Origin: Lindgomyces ingoldianus
Taxonomy: Eukaryota > Ascomycota > Dothideomycetes > Pleosporales > Lindgomycetaceae
NCBI RefSeq assembly: GCF_010093535.1
Contig: NW_022985173.1
Span: forward strand, 229,919 to 293,918
Length of the DNA: 64,000 nt
Direction: 5' to 3'
The position numbers and the translations under genes were made by a program. How positions within the stretch are numbered: the first letter of the stretch is position 1; every line of letters starts with the position of its first letter. The notes below the pieces were generated by a model that worked only from the letters and a program-made list of their open reading frames with translations, did not search any database and had not been told where the DNA came from. This document shows positions 45,374-54,680 of this stretch, in pieces.

Positions 45374-46321
45374 ATGCATATGAAGTTAGTATCGGTACTT
45401 GCCGTTGGCGTGTTCGTCGTTAATGGCCTCCCCGTTGCAGAGCCTGAAGTATGTTTTATTCTGTCTCTTTCTAGACCTCACCTCTCCTTGATTTTGTCAG
45501 GAAGATATTTCCAGCCATTTTCAAAGCAGTATACTAATAGTAAAAAGGCCCAAACCTTTGGCGTTGGTCAAAGTCCGCCTGATACCGTCACTTTCGGCCA
45601 GCCTTCAACAACCACAACTTGGGGCAAGGAGAAGCGCGACAATGCTGGTCAGCCAGATAATATCATAACCATCGGGAAGCCAACCACAGTCGTGACATGG
45701 GGCAAGGAGAAGCGTGATGATGCAGGTACTCCGGATAATATTGTAACTCTTGGACAACCGTCAACCGTCACAACCTGGGGAAAGCGAGACAGCGAGCACA
45801 AGAACCCACCAGATATCATTACGCTTGGTCAACCATCCACGACCATAACATGGGGAAAGCGAGACAGCGAGCACAAGAGCCCACCAGATATCATTACGCT
45901 TGGTCAACCATCCACGACCGTAACATGGGGAAAGCGAGAAGTTGGGAAAAAAAACCCACCCCACATCGTTACAAGCCCGCCAGATACCATCACGCTTGGC
46001 CAACCATCCACAACCATAACATGGGGGAAAGAGAAGCGTGACGGAATTGAGTTTGGCAAACCGAAGGACACAATCACACTCGGCAAGCCCGATTCCACCA
46101 TCACCTGGGGTAAGCGGGCCCCTGATGCCGAGCCGCAGACGCTCGATCCTGTCGACTGTTCGTGCGTGAACGCGCCTGTGGGTAATTACTGCGGATACTG
46201 CGATCAGATTTCGGGTAGCTTCATGAGCTGGAACAAGTACCATTGCGGCAAGGGTGGAGCATGCAAGAGCTTGGGATACAGTGACCAGTGCGTAAGTGGA
46301 AAGGCAAGGTGCCCACTCTAA
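45374..46321 (+). CDS. Secreted multi-copy peptide precursor (Kex2-processed repeats) with 8-Cys tail
   Basis: Two exons, 45374-45448 and 45548-46321, about 282 residues (280 from the second ATG at 45380). The 99-bp intron has GTATGT, a TACTAAT branch site and AAG; because 99 is divisible by three and contains no stop, the unspliced frame is also open. A signal peptide (KLVSVLAVGVFVVNGLPVA) leads into seven repeats with the consensus PDxITLGQPSTTxTWGKR, each ending WGKR or WGKEKR. Lys-Arg is the Kex2 cleavage site, so the precursor should release seven related short peptides. Repeats 4 and 5 (45788-45862, 45863-45937) are near-identical 75-bp units. After the last KR comes a tail with eight cysteines (DCSC...CGYC...HC...AC...QC...RC), probably four disulfides. 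The layout matches fungal Kex2-processed repeat proteins in general. I know no named family with this core, and the function (signal, effector, RiPP core) is unknown. Confidence 0.85.
   Translation: MHMKLVSVLAVGVFVVNGLPVAEPEVCFILSLSRPHLSLILSGRYFQPFSKQYTNSKKAQTFGVGQSPPDTVTFGQPSTTTTWGKEKRDNAGQPDNIITIGKPTTVVTWGKEKRDDAGTPDNIVTLGQPSTVTTWGKRDSEHKNPPDIITLGQPSTTITWGKRDSEHKSPPDIITLGQPSTTVTWGKREVGKKNPPHIVTSPPDTITLGQPSTTITWGKEKRDGIEFGKPKDTITLGKPDSTITWGKRAPDAEPQTLDPVDCSCVNAPVGNYCGYCDQISGSFMSWNKYHCGKGGACKSLGYSDQCVSGKARCPL
45578..46117 (+). repeat. Seven in-frame peptide repeats
   Basis: Repeat units of 22 to 34 codons, each closing with W-G-K-(E-K)-R. The most regular pair is exactly 75 bp per unit; unit 6 is longer and contains a partial extra copy of the start (SPPD). 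Divergence between outer units shows older duplications than the central pair. Confidence 0.88.
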
Positions 46322-47248
46322 GGTATCTAGCTTGTGCTTGATGTGAGTATGGTCGGTTCCTGGTCGTTTTGTGAAAATGCTGATCGAAGTTTTAAGAGTG
46401 GCTTTGTGCGAAATGTGAGCGATGTTTCGATTTCTTTGGTTCCTTAGTGCAAGTGTTGATTTTGATACCGTGTATCAAGAGGACGAAGCACTTCTCTTCG
46501 AGCTAGGATTCTCCTCCCTTGGCTCTCCCGATCGCTTTTTGGGTTGGCTCTTCGTTACTCCAACTGCTAGAGCTGAAGGGCAGACAATGGGCCACGCGAA
46601 CAGCTTGATGGTTGTCAGCAAGATCTCCTAATTTCTGGTAGGCTTTGTTGAGCCCACGTATATATCCCATAGTCCAAGTGTATAATTTAAGCCGTTTCAC
46701 ACTCCAACACCTCATAAAATACAATTAACGTTCTGATTCCACACATGGCACTTGGTTAATGTGGAATTTCTTCACCGCGATCTAGCACGCCTAGTTCTAT
46801 GCTGGATATTAATTCACGATATTCGCGACATGTGTTCGAGAATACTTGGATATGATCCTAGAGCCGGCACTAATGGGACCCTTGTCAGAGAAAGAGCATC
46901 GAAGCTCGTCCCGCGGAGTAGTGCTCAATGGAACGCTGAAAGCTGGCGCGTCCGGCCATTGAATAGGTTGTAATATAAGGTATGGAACGGCACCTAACCA
47001 ATAAAACCCTATTTTTAGCACCAAAAATAGAAATGCGGTCATTCTAATCAAGACTTAATGGTTTGGGCAATGCGACGGCCTGCAGCACAGCCGGTTCCTG
47101 TTTCTCGGAAGATCATCAACGACCACGCCGGGATTCTTATTCTTGCGCATGTGTCTCCAGGGTTTGCTATTTTAAGATCCGGAACTATCATTGTGAATTT
47201 GGGTGTTTGCTTCTTAGGGATTTGGGTCTTTTGGACACGGAGAACAGA
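46322..47248. other. Intergenic between convergent genes
   Basis: Nine hundred bases holding the 3' ends of the repeat-peptide gene and CZIB. Short frames on both strands (46422-46631, 46809-47051) are not recognisable. Confidence 0.5.
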
Positions 47249-47926
47249 TTATGCTCTCCGGATTTCCCACTTGACGTTCGTGATGCTGACTTCATCGCTA
47301 GCTTTTTCGTCGTAGTCGAACCATTCCCCTTCGGCAAGTTCGATGTTGGAGAATTTGGTGCCAGAAGCAACACCCGTGGCTAGCCATTCGCCCTTGGATG
47401 TCATCAGATATGCTCAAGGATAGGGGTTATATCACAAACGGACTTCAGCGCTGAACTCGGTAAACTCAAGGCCGCGACAATCGAATTCGAGTATGCTCTG
47501 AGTCTTAGCGGGTTCCGTTTGAGGATACGCAGCAGGTCCTGCTTTTATTATCGCGGAATGCTCTCTCTAGTTGGTTTAGTGAGCCATAGGCTGAGGATAT
47601 CTGGGAGGACAAAATGACCTTACAGTTCTTGCATCTCCAAACAAAGTTCGCCTCGCCTCTGCTGCCGCTCACCTCATGGGTCTCCTATGCTATATTAGAC
47701 GAGGGGACGCCAGAAGAGAGGGGTAGCGTACGAATCGACTCATGGTGACAAAGTTAGGATGGGTTTCACGGCAAGACGTGCACTGAACCTTGAATGTGTA
47801 GAAGAAGGGGCTCTCAGCCGTGTCGTTTGGACGTAAGTCCGTGACTCTGGCTTGTTAACCGTTGTCGAGCGTAGCTGGCATGTGAACCTACCCGTTGAGC
47901 TCGGCGGTCAGGGCGAGCGCAAGCAT
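47249..47926 (-). CDS. CXXC zinc-binding protein CZIB (UPF0587/DUF866)
   Basis: Five short exons (47892-47926, 47732-47846, 47619-47684, 47444-47566, 47249-47392) join to 160 residues, the exact length of human CZIB (C1orf123). Start MLALALTAELNG-VTDLRPND; two zinc-binding CxxC pairs, VQCTSCRE (about residue 36) and RCKNCKRE (about residue 70); then ILEFDCRGLEFTEF and the conserved C-terminal block GVASGTKFSNIELAEGEW, FDYDEKA. Introns are 45-52 bp and phase closes perfectly. The family is conserved across eukaryotes (yeast YCR090C), probably cytosolic, and its role is still poorly defined. None of the exons makes a long frame alone, so the gene is easily missed. It diverges from the PPR gene with about 300 bp between start codons. 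Confidence 0.94.
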
Positions 47927-48229
47927 GTTAGAACGGGAATATCTAGGTAGCGCTTGTTCGAATATATTTTTCGAAGTTGAAGAAAGTCATGGCCAAGATG
48001 CGGGGCCCTCGATACATGTCCCGCATTCACGTGATCGCGTGTCTGAGTCAGCCGAATTTTCAAGCATCAGGCCATCTGCCCATCGTGCCTTCCAACCTCG
48101 GAATTGGAAAGCTCAACAAGTTCCTCTTTCCACTAACGTCTGTCCTTATCGCCTATCGCTGCGAATCTGCTACCCCAGGACTCCATCTACGCACACATTC
48201 GAACCACCACGAAGCATGCCCCGATAGCA
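47927..48229. other. Divergent promoter of CZIB and the PPR gene
   Basis: Three hundred bases between two start codons with a CACGTG at 48028-48033. Plus-strand frames here are open by chance. Confidence 0.5.
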
Positions 48230-50284
48230 ATGCAAGCCCTCTGGTCCCGGGCAGCGCGCAACCCGGGTACCTTTAGATACATTTCCTGCATCTCCAACTC
48301 CACAGCCCTTGTACGGCAGCCCGGTGTAGCCAGTCTTCGTGGTGCGTGGGCTTTTGGGACCCCAACGTCGACTTTTGTCTATACTGCGATATTCGCCGCT
48401 GGTCTTGCAATCGATGCAAAGGCAAAGAGAGATAGGAGCGAACAATGGGACTTGGCATTTGCTTTGTTGCGGGAAGAGATGGCGAAGCCATCCCATCCCA
48501 CGCCTCGATTTGAAACACTTGATCCGACTGTCGATGCCATGATCTCCACAGAACAAGAAGTGGTTGAAGATATGAGCATAGGGGTACCGGGCTATATCAG
48601 GCCCGAGGAAGTATGGCCAGAAGGCGTGGATTGGCCTTTCATCTACCGAATCGCTGGCACGGAGCTTATTGATGACCCTGTCCTGCTGCAGCGTCAATCT
48701 CAGATTGACTTCCAGGGAATCGCGGAAGACCTATGGAAGCTCCTTTCGTTCGACTCAAGGATGCCAGGGACGCAAGCTATTGATTGGCCTGTCAGCACAG
48801 GTCCGGACTTAGTCCGCCACCATCTGCCTCCACAGTCGTTGTGGTCTTATGATCACGTCCGAGAGAAGGCTCTGAGGAGAAGGCACACTTGGAAGAAGGT
48901 GGCAATTCAAGAACTTGCTGTTGGCATACTGATTCATCGATTACTTGCGGCTACTCAAGCACATCAACTACCGCACCATGTTCTCCAAACCCTACCACAA
49001 TCTATTCTTGAAGTCGCCAAGCTTGACGAGATTGAACACCATTCTATTGAGAGAGAAATGTTGCAACACATGCGGGGATTGCACAATATGCCTGGCGAGC
49101 TTTCCGCCGAGAAGATTCTGGAAGCCAAGTCATTCTTAAAATATTCTGCAACACCCGAGTTCCATCAAGACGCTGATGGAGACTTTTACTACATTTGCCA
49201 GCAAATGAACACAGCCATAAAACAACTCCTCTTTGAAACAGACCCGCATGGCTGGCAGATTCCAAAAACTATTGCTAAATTGTGCCACAATTTTCTTGTT
49301 TCCTCCGCCGCTCCCGACGTCCAGACATTTAATATTCTTCTTGCTGGCCTTCAACGTTGGAAAATGCCCGATATGGTCGATATAGTTATACAGGCCTTTT
49401 ATGATTGTAAAATCCGCCCAAATGAGATCACAGTCTCCATGATACTGGATCATTACATCCAGTCTAATAGCCCGACGGAGTTTAGCAAGTTCGTGGCTAA
49501 AATGCGAGGCTTCGGCGGGGCCTTGATGTTAGCAGATCCTGGCATCACCATCAATGAAGCTGGCGGCGGTCGCCTTGTCAAGATAGACGACCGGAAAATC
49601 TATCAAAAGGTTTTCCCTACGCCTTTAGTTTTTAATACCCTCATGCTCGGCGCACTTAGATTTGGAGGTTTGGAGCGGTCCCTCGAGATATACTACGAGA
49701 TGAAGCAAGACGGCTGGGGGCTCGATGTTATGGGCCTCAACCATTTCCTCACAGATTGTGTGCTCCGCTGCGACTGGGACAACGGCCTCTATATTTGGGA
49801 GGAAATCAACAGCATCAAGACGACAGCAAATATGAGTCACTTGGCAGTCGCCTACTCCACCATGCTGAGTCTATGTTCCGTCACACGCAATTCTGCCGCG
49901 TTTAACCAGGTCTTAACTGAAATCGCCCGTCGAGGGTTCGATCGCAAAAGGATCCTTGAATCAGCTATGGCAATGGCGCATAAAGCGCAGGAAGAGCAGG
50001 ATATTGCAGCCCCCCCTCAGACAGCGGACAACGTACTCATTGCGATCTCTGCATATATGGATGATGTGGGTCCGTCTCAGTCTCAATCCCAAACTTCAAG
50101 AGATATGTGTGACAGCACTCTAAAAGAGGTTGCCTCACCTATAGAGGAACCCGAGGAGGCTTGGGCCTCCTGGCTTGAACATGAGCTTGGGGGAAACGTC
50201 ACACATGGGTCTAACCAGCTATCGGATCCTAGTCGGTTGGAAGGGACCAGCCACCCGAAAAACGCAAAAAGGAAACAGATGTGA
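48230..50284 (+). CDS. Mitochondrial pentatricopeptide-repeat (PPR) protein
   Basis: Intronless, 684 residues. The N-terminus (MQALWSRAARNPGTFRYISC) is basic and free of acids, as expected for a mitochondrial targeting peptide, and a hydrophobic segment lies at about residues 45-62. PPR-type helical hairpins are seen around residues 360-420 (APDVQTFNILLAGLQRWKMP, then IRPNEITVSMILDHYI) and 465-535 (TPLVFNTLMLGALRFGGLER, then LDVMGLNHFLTDCVLRCDW). The C-terminal 100 residues are acidic and low complexity. PPR proteins bind single-stranded organelle RNA and control its processing, stability or translation; the RNA target is unknown. It resembles fungal-specific PPR proteins rather than any named yeast protein I can point to. 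Confidence 0.82.
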   Translation: MQALWSRAARNPGTFRYISCISNSTALVRQPGVASLRGAWAFGTPTSTFVYTAIFAAGLAIDAKAKRDRSEQWDLAFALLREEMAKPSHPTPRFETLDPTVDAMISTEQEVVEDMSIGVPGYIRPEEVWPEGVDWPFIYRIAGTELIDDPVLLQRQSQIDFQGIAEDLWKLLSFDSRMPGTQAIDWPVSTGPDLVRHHLPPQSLWSYDHVREKALRRRHTWKKVAIQELAVGILIHRLLAATQAHQLPHHVLQTLPQSILEVAKLDEIEHHSIEREMLQHMRGLHNMPGELSAEKILEAKSFLKYSATPEFHQDADGDFYYICQQMNTAIKQLLFETDPHGWQIPKTIAKLCHNFLVSSAAPDVQTFNILLAGLQRWKMPDMVDIVIQAFYDCKIRPNEITVSMILDHYIQSNSPTEFSKFVAKMRGFGGALMLADPGITINEAGGGRLVKIDDRKIYQKVFPTPLVFNTLMLGALRFGGLERSLEIYYEMKQDGWGLDVMGLNHFLTDCVLRCDWDNGLYIWEEINSIKTTANMSHLAVAYSTMLSLCSVTRNSAAFNQVLTEIARRGFDRKRILESAMAMAHKAQEEQDIAAPPQTADNVLIAISAYMDDVGPSQSQSQTSRDMCDSTLKEVASPIEEPEEAWASWLEHELGGNVTHGSNQLSDPSRLEGTSHPKNAKRKQM

Positions 50285-51543
50285 TGAAATCAATATGAGT
50301 TGTAGGTCGCAATTGGTCACTTCGAATATACCCAAGATGGGCCTTGTGTTAACAGCTACGCCAATGCTGGTATGATATACCAATCTCATCATTCATCGAG
50401 TGAAGGAAAGGTCGGTCTGCCATTACTGCGATCTATAAACACTCTAGATTGGAGGCGAATGCGGAACCCCCTAGGCCCGACTCCTTTAATGCCAAGACAA
50501 CTTGTTCTTGGGTGCGCCATTCTATGTACAACACTCCACAACACCCTTTTTACTCCTGCAGGGCAACATACCTTTTGCATACGAGGCTGTCCTATACACT
50601 GCCTACATATATGGAGCTGATCGTATGCATTTCTCTGGCATCCATGATATTTTTGAACGAAGAATTACGGATGACGTAATGATGTACAATGAATGTATCA
50701 GATATGACTCGGTTACGATAGGATTAAGATTACATCACCACTCAACAGTGAAGTCCGGCTCAGATACCTTTATCACATTGCTTTCCGCCGAGGCCAGTCT
50801 TCTTGCGCAAGCCCAGGTCAGGAACAAGAATTGTTATGTTAGAACCATCATACCTATTTACTGGCCTTAAAAGTTTTCCTCCTCACTGGTTGAGTTCCCT
50901 TTGCCTTGCCAAGGCGTTGATCAGGAAGCGGGTTCACAGCTATTCTCCATGGAACTAACATTTCATGCTGTCACAACTGAGAGGACTTCTTGTAGTGAAA
51001 TACGTGTGGAAAAATCTCTTAAATCAGTGTGACCTATGTATACTCGAATGAGCGGTACCTCAGACTTCGTTCGACGTACCAGTGATGGTAGCTGCACCAA
51101 TGTTACTACTTTATCCACCTTGCCATCAAATATCATTCTATCCGACCGGTCACGCCCGCGCCAATCACGGGACACCTGGTGCGGTAAACTTGATTTTTCC
51201 TAGCAGCAACCACAGAGGTTACCCAGCGGTACAAACGGCAAGGTCTAAACAGAAGTAGAAGTGAAATGGATAATTGACATTTTCTTCAGGAGCGGTCTAA
51301 TGTTCTAACATTGACACTCAGAAGAATACGATAAAGCATTTGATTTAGGACAGAAACCAGGATCCTTCCAAAACCCTTCTTATTTTCAGCCAAATTTGCT
51401 AGAGCATGATGTCAATGCTCGAGAGGAGACATTAGTATGCTGTAATATTTACCTGTTTCCTAAAATGAATATCACAACCCAGTAAAGCTGTCCTTCCCGT
51501 CAAGAGGGGTTCCGGATTATTGTGATGGGTGAATCCCTTCTTC
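50285..51543. other. Intergenic between convergent genes, 1.26 kb
   Basis: No supported gene. A 122-codon plus-strand frame (50502-50870) has no recognisable motif and overlaps two others. Confidence 0.5.
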
Positions 51544-52490
51544 CTACGCCAACTTCCCCGGCACAAAAGGTAATCCAGCGCTCAATCCACCATCCACTGC
51601 CCAAGCCTGCCCATTGACATAACTACTTTCATCGCTCGCTAGGAACAATACAACTCTAGCAATCTCATCCGGTTGGCCTCCTCGCCTCAACGGGTTCAGC
51701 TGTCCGATCTTCCTTTCTGTGCCCCTTGACCGCGCAGCTTCGTAGGTGACCTTCGTCATTCCTGTTTCAATCAAGCCAGGACACACGGCATTACATCTGA
51801 TGCCGGTGCCTGTGAGCTGATACGCACAAGTCTGCATGAGCGAGATAACAGCAGCCTTAGACGCACTGTAATCCGTAGGCCCTGCATTTGACCGAAGTCC
51901 TGCAACGGAGGCGGTGCCAATGATACTTCCACCAGGATACGGTTTTCCAGAGCTCGTTTTCAGCATGGCCCTCGATGCATATTTCGCTGCTAAGAAGACA
52001 CTCAACGTATTTGTCTTGAGAATCTTCATAAACTCCTCACTACTACTTTCCCAAAATACTTTTGCGGAACTGATACCGGCGTTGGCGAAGAATACGTCCA
52101 GACGACCGTATTTGTCTAGAGCTTCTTGGACGACATCATCGACTGACTCTTCTTCTCCTGCGTCAAACTGGCGGGTATGTATGTCAACGTCCGGGTATAG
52201 GGAATGGAGTTCGCGCTTATGCGTGGGGAGATGGGAGTCGGCGAAATCGCAAAGGAAAATAGCTTTGGCGCCATTGCGGGCAAATTGATGGGCAGTAGCT
52301 CGGCCGATACCTATTGGGGAGTTTGCGCCTGAAGATGTGTGAGCCGTGTGAGACCATGAGCATCGCATCTTACGATGAGCGCTTCGCGAGTGTGAAGAAG
52401 TTAAAGGCAAGATAAGTTGTACGAACCCGTGATGATAGCGACCTTTCCTTTTAGCCTTCTATCACCCAACGACATCAGCAACTTAACCAT
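51544..52490 (-). CDS. Short-chain dehydrogenase/reductase (SDR)
   Basis: NAD(P)-dependent oxidoreductase. Two exons (52427-52490 and 51544-52328) give 282 residues, or 277 if the second in-frame ATG at 52475 is used. Splicing completes the cofactor motif as VAIITG-ANSPIGIGRATA (TGxxxGIG). Other classical SDR marks follow: NAGI, the catalytic region with DYSASKAA (Y-x-x-x-K), IRCNAVCPGLIETGMT and the C-terminal VNGQAWAVDGGLSAG. The phenotype-defining substrate is not readable; the sequence suits a 3-oxoacyl-reductase-like or sugar/alcohol dehydrogenase. No adjacent biosynthetic genes suggest a cluster. The intron is 98 bp. Confidence 0.93.
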
Positions 52491-53330
52491 ATCCCAATTT
52501 TGTCGCCTGAATCGAGAGATTTCATACTCACTGTCCCACCGAATCCCCCGCATTGGTTCGAACCTTGGGTATGTTCTCAAACGAGCCAGGATCTGACAAT
52601 GGCTCCGAGAGCTCTTTGCTAAGAAATTGTTGTTTTAATTTTGGACCGGGCGGCATCTTCAAGAAAGGTAGGTGAAGTGAGAAATCTGAGTGAGTTGTGG
52701 GAATGCGGGAGCTTTAAAGTGCGGAGCTGATGACGGAGGTTCCAGAAGTTGAAGAAATGCCGAGGTACTTTCGTGGATGGCCGAAAAGGGAAAGCAAGCT
52801 CTCCTTGTCGATGCAGACGACAAAGCAGGGAAAGATCATAGAAAATATTATTTTGAGCATCTCTACGATTGAAAACTGCTTCAGGATGACGCTCTGAGTT
52901 AGGCGCGAAGACGGGGCTCACTTGTTACCACTCCATAGCACTCTGACAGATTTTGCTTGCATTCATTTTGAGGCTGAGCTGGGAAAACATATGCTCTGGG
53001 TATCTAAACTAGGCAAACATCTCGATAGGTAAGGCCCCTCTCAGTAGAACGAAACCGTGGTATTATCCGCAAACAGCTACTGGCATCCCTAGTAGTCTTG
53101 GAAGACATGTTGTAGTCCATGCTTACGAGAAGAGGGTCTAGAACAATCAGCCAAAACCCAAGTTCAGGATGTGAGGGAACTCACTCTATCTGTTGGGTTC
53201 GTAGTGTATTTTTTAGAATCGGGCCGGTGGTGTTGGTCGTTTTCGGGACATGCGACACAGTGGAGGACCCATTTGACCCTGGGTTGTTGCTTCGTTGCTA
53301 GGCAACTCGTAAATTCAATCACTATCTTCT
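52491..53330. other. Intergenic between SDR and SEN54
   Basis: Eight hundred bases upstream of the SDR gene and downstream of SEN54. One 100-codon minus frame (52619-52921) is unremarkable. A GGTTCGAACC palindrome at 52554-52563 resembles a tRNA T-loop but lacks the rest of a tRNA. Confidence 0.5.
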
Positions 53331-54680
53331 TCATCGGCCACGACCTCGGCCTCTTCCACGCCCTCGGGATCGCCCTTTTCCTCGTGGTGCTCTACCTACC
53401 CGCTCATACAACTTTTCTTCCGAGAAAGCAACGTCTGCAATCCTGATATAGCTTGGAATGCCATTGTCGACTATAGCAAGGATGACGTTCCTAGAGCCAT
53501 GCCTCAGCTTCGCATATAAGTTGCCATCCGATTTAAAAGCATTATACGGAGTAGTTGCAAGGAGATCATTTAATTGGGCAGCTGTAGGCACTGACGTCTC
53601 GCGCGCGTTTATGACAGCAACACGATAGTCTGGCTCGCCGCGAGCTGTTTTCTTGAATTTCCCGGCTGGCTTGTACACGTCGAAAGTAACTCGGAATGGG
53701 TTTAATGAGTCTGGCTCGAGGGTGAACATGGGTGGAGCTTTGTGATCATGGGTATGAATGATTTCGAGGAGGCGGTAGATGTCAGTATAGCTCCTGTACA
53801 GCCCCAATTTGACCATGGGGCCACATTGTAGTCGCTTTGAAAGGTCTTCTGTGTCATGTCTTCCCAACCTTCGCCATATCTCAACGAAGAAGCTTGACCG
53901 TTGGGGACTACTGTTAGTGCTAGTATGCTCAAGAGCCGTGTGCTCGGAAGGTTGTAAGCCTGGGCGGTTGTCATCCCAGCTCCCTGTGCGGAACACGACA
54001 TATCCAGTTCTTTTCAGAGAAGCATACACTGTGTACATCTCGAGCGTCAGCTTTCCTCCTACGCCACCTTCGAATCCAATGAAAGCAGCATAAGCGCCCT
54101 GCAGGCTCATGGGGGTTCCCTCTTGAGGCTTCGACGTGGAGTCCTCATCCTCAGTGGGCTTCGTCACGGGCCACCGACAGTCTAGGCTGCCCTTCTCGAT
54201 CAGGAAGAGGGCTTCCTCCGGCAACAGCCAAGTGGTGATTCCCTTGGTCTGACCTATTGTCTGGAAATTCTCACCTTTGGCTCTCTCTACGGATGCCATG
54301 TTGTGCCCTGGGTCATAGAGGCCCAGTAGGTGTTTCTTCGGGGTGTGAATGCGCTGCCATGATAGGACGCCGTGCATGGCCTGGCGGGAGGCCTCGAGGT
54401 TAGAGAGCTGGAGAGACGTGGCATGCGGCTCGAAGTCCTTGTCGCCGCGCTTGGGGAGAGTGAGATCTTTGGAGTCGTACGCACTGGAACTGTGTCAGTG
54501 GTACCTGCCTTAGTAGGTATTGTTGATTGTGGGAGCCTGGGAGGGAAGGTGCCTTGGGTGAGGGAGGACGCACGTGAGCTTGTCGAAGAAGCGAAAGTCC
54601 TGTGTCTCGTCGCTGAGATCGCCTTCGTCGGCACTTGCGGCAGTACGCAGGCGAGAAATATCCTCGTCTTCGTCAGCCAT
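53331..54680 (-). CDS. SEN54: tRNA-splicing endonuclease subunit SEN54
   Basis: Structural subunit of the heterotetrameric endonuclease that removes introns from pre-tRNAs. Two exons (54574-54680 and 53331-54483) encode 419 residues from the ATG of MADEDEDISRL. Conserved N-terminal SEN54 features are DETQDFRFFDKLT, LPKRGDKDFEPHATSLQ, the alternating pattern around YDPGHNMASVERAKGENFQT and GITTWLLPEEALFLIEKGSL. The C-terminal part (FRVTFDVYKP..., VILAIVDNGIPSYIRIAD) forms the interaction domain. Oddity: the protein ends in an Arg-Gly tail (RGRGRGRGRGR after GKGRS), encoded by a short repeat; such RG tails usually bind RNA and are methylated. An additional ATG directly precedes the chosen start (54683). 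Confidence 0.93.

Noticed and set aside
45374..46321. Ustiloxin-type RiPP cluster around the repeat-peptide gene
   Set aside because: No UstYa (DUF3328) oxidase, tyrosinase or methyltransferase gene is visible within the window, so a cyclised RiPP pathway is not supported.
52550..52570. tRNA-like GGTTCGAACC near the SDR gene
   Set aside because: Only a T-loop-like palindrome; no A box at the right spacing and no acceptor stem.
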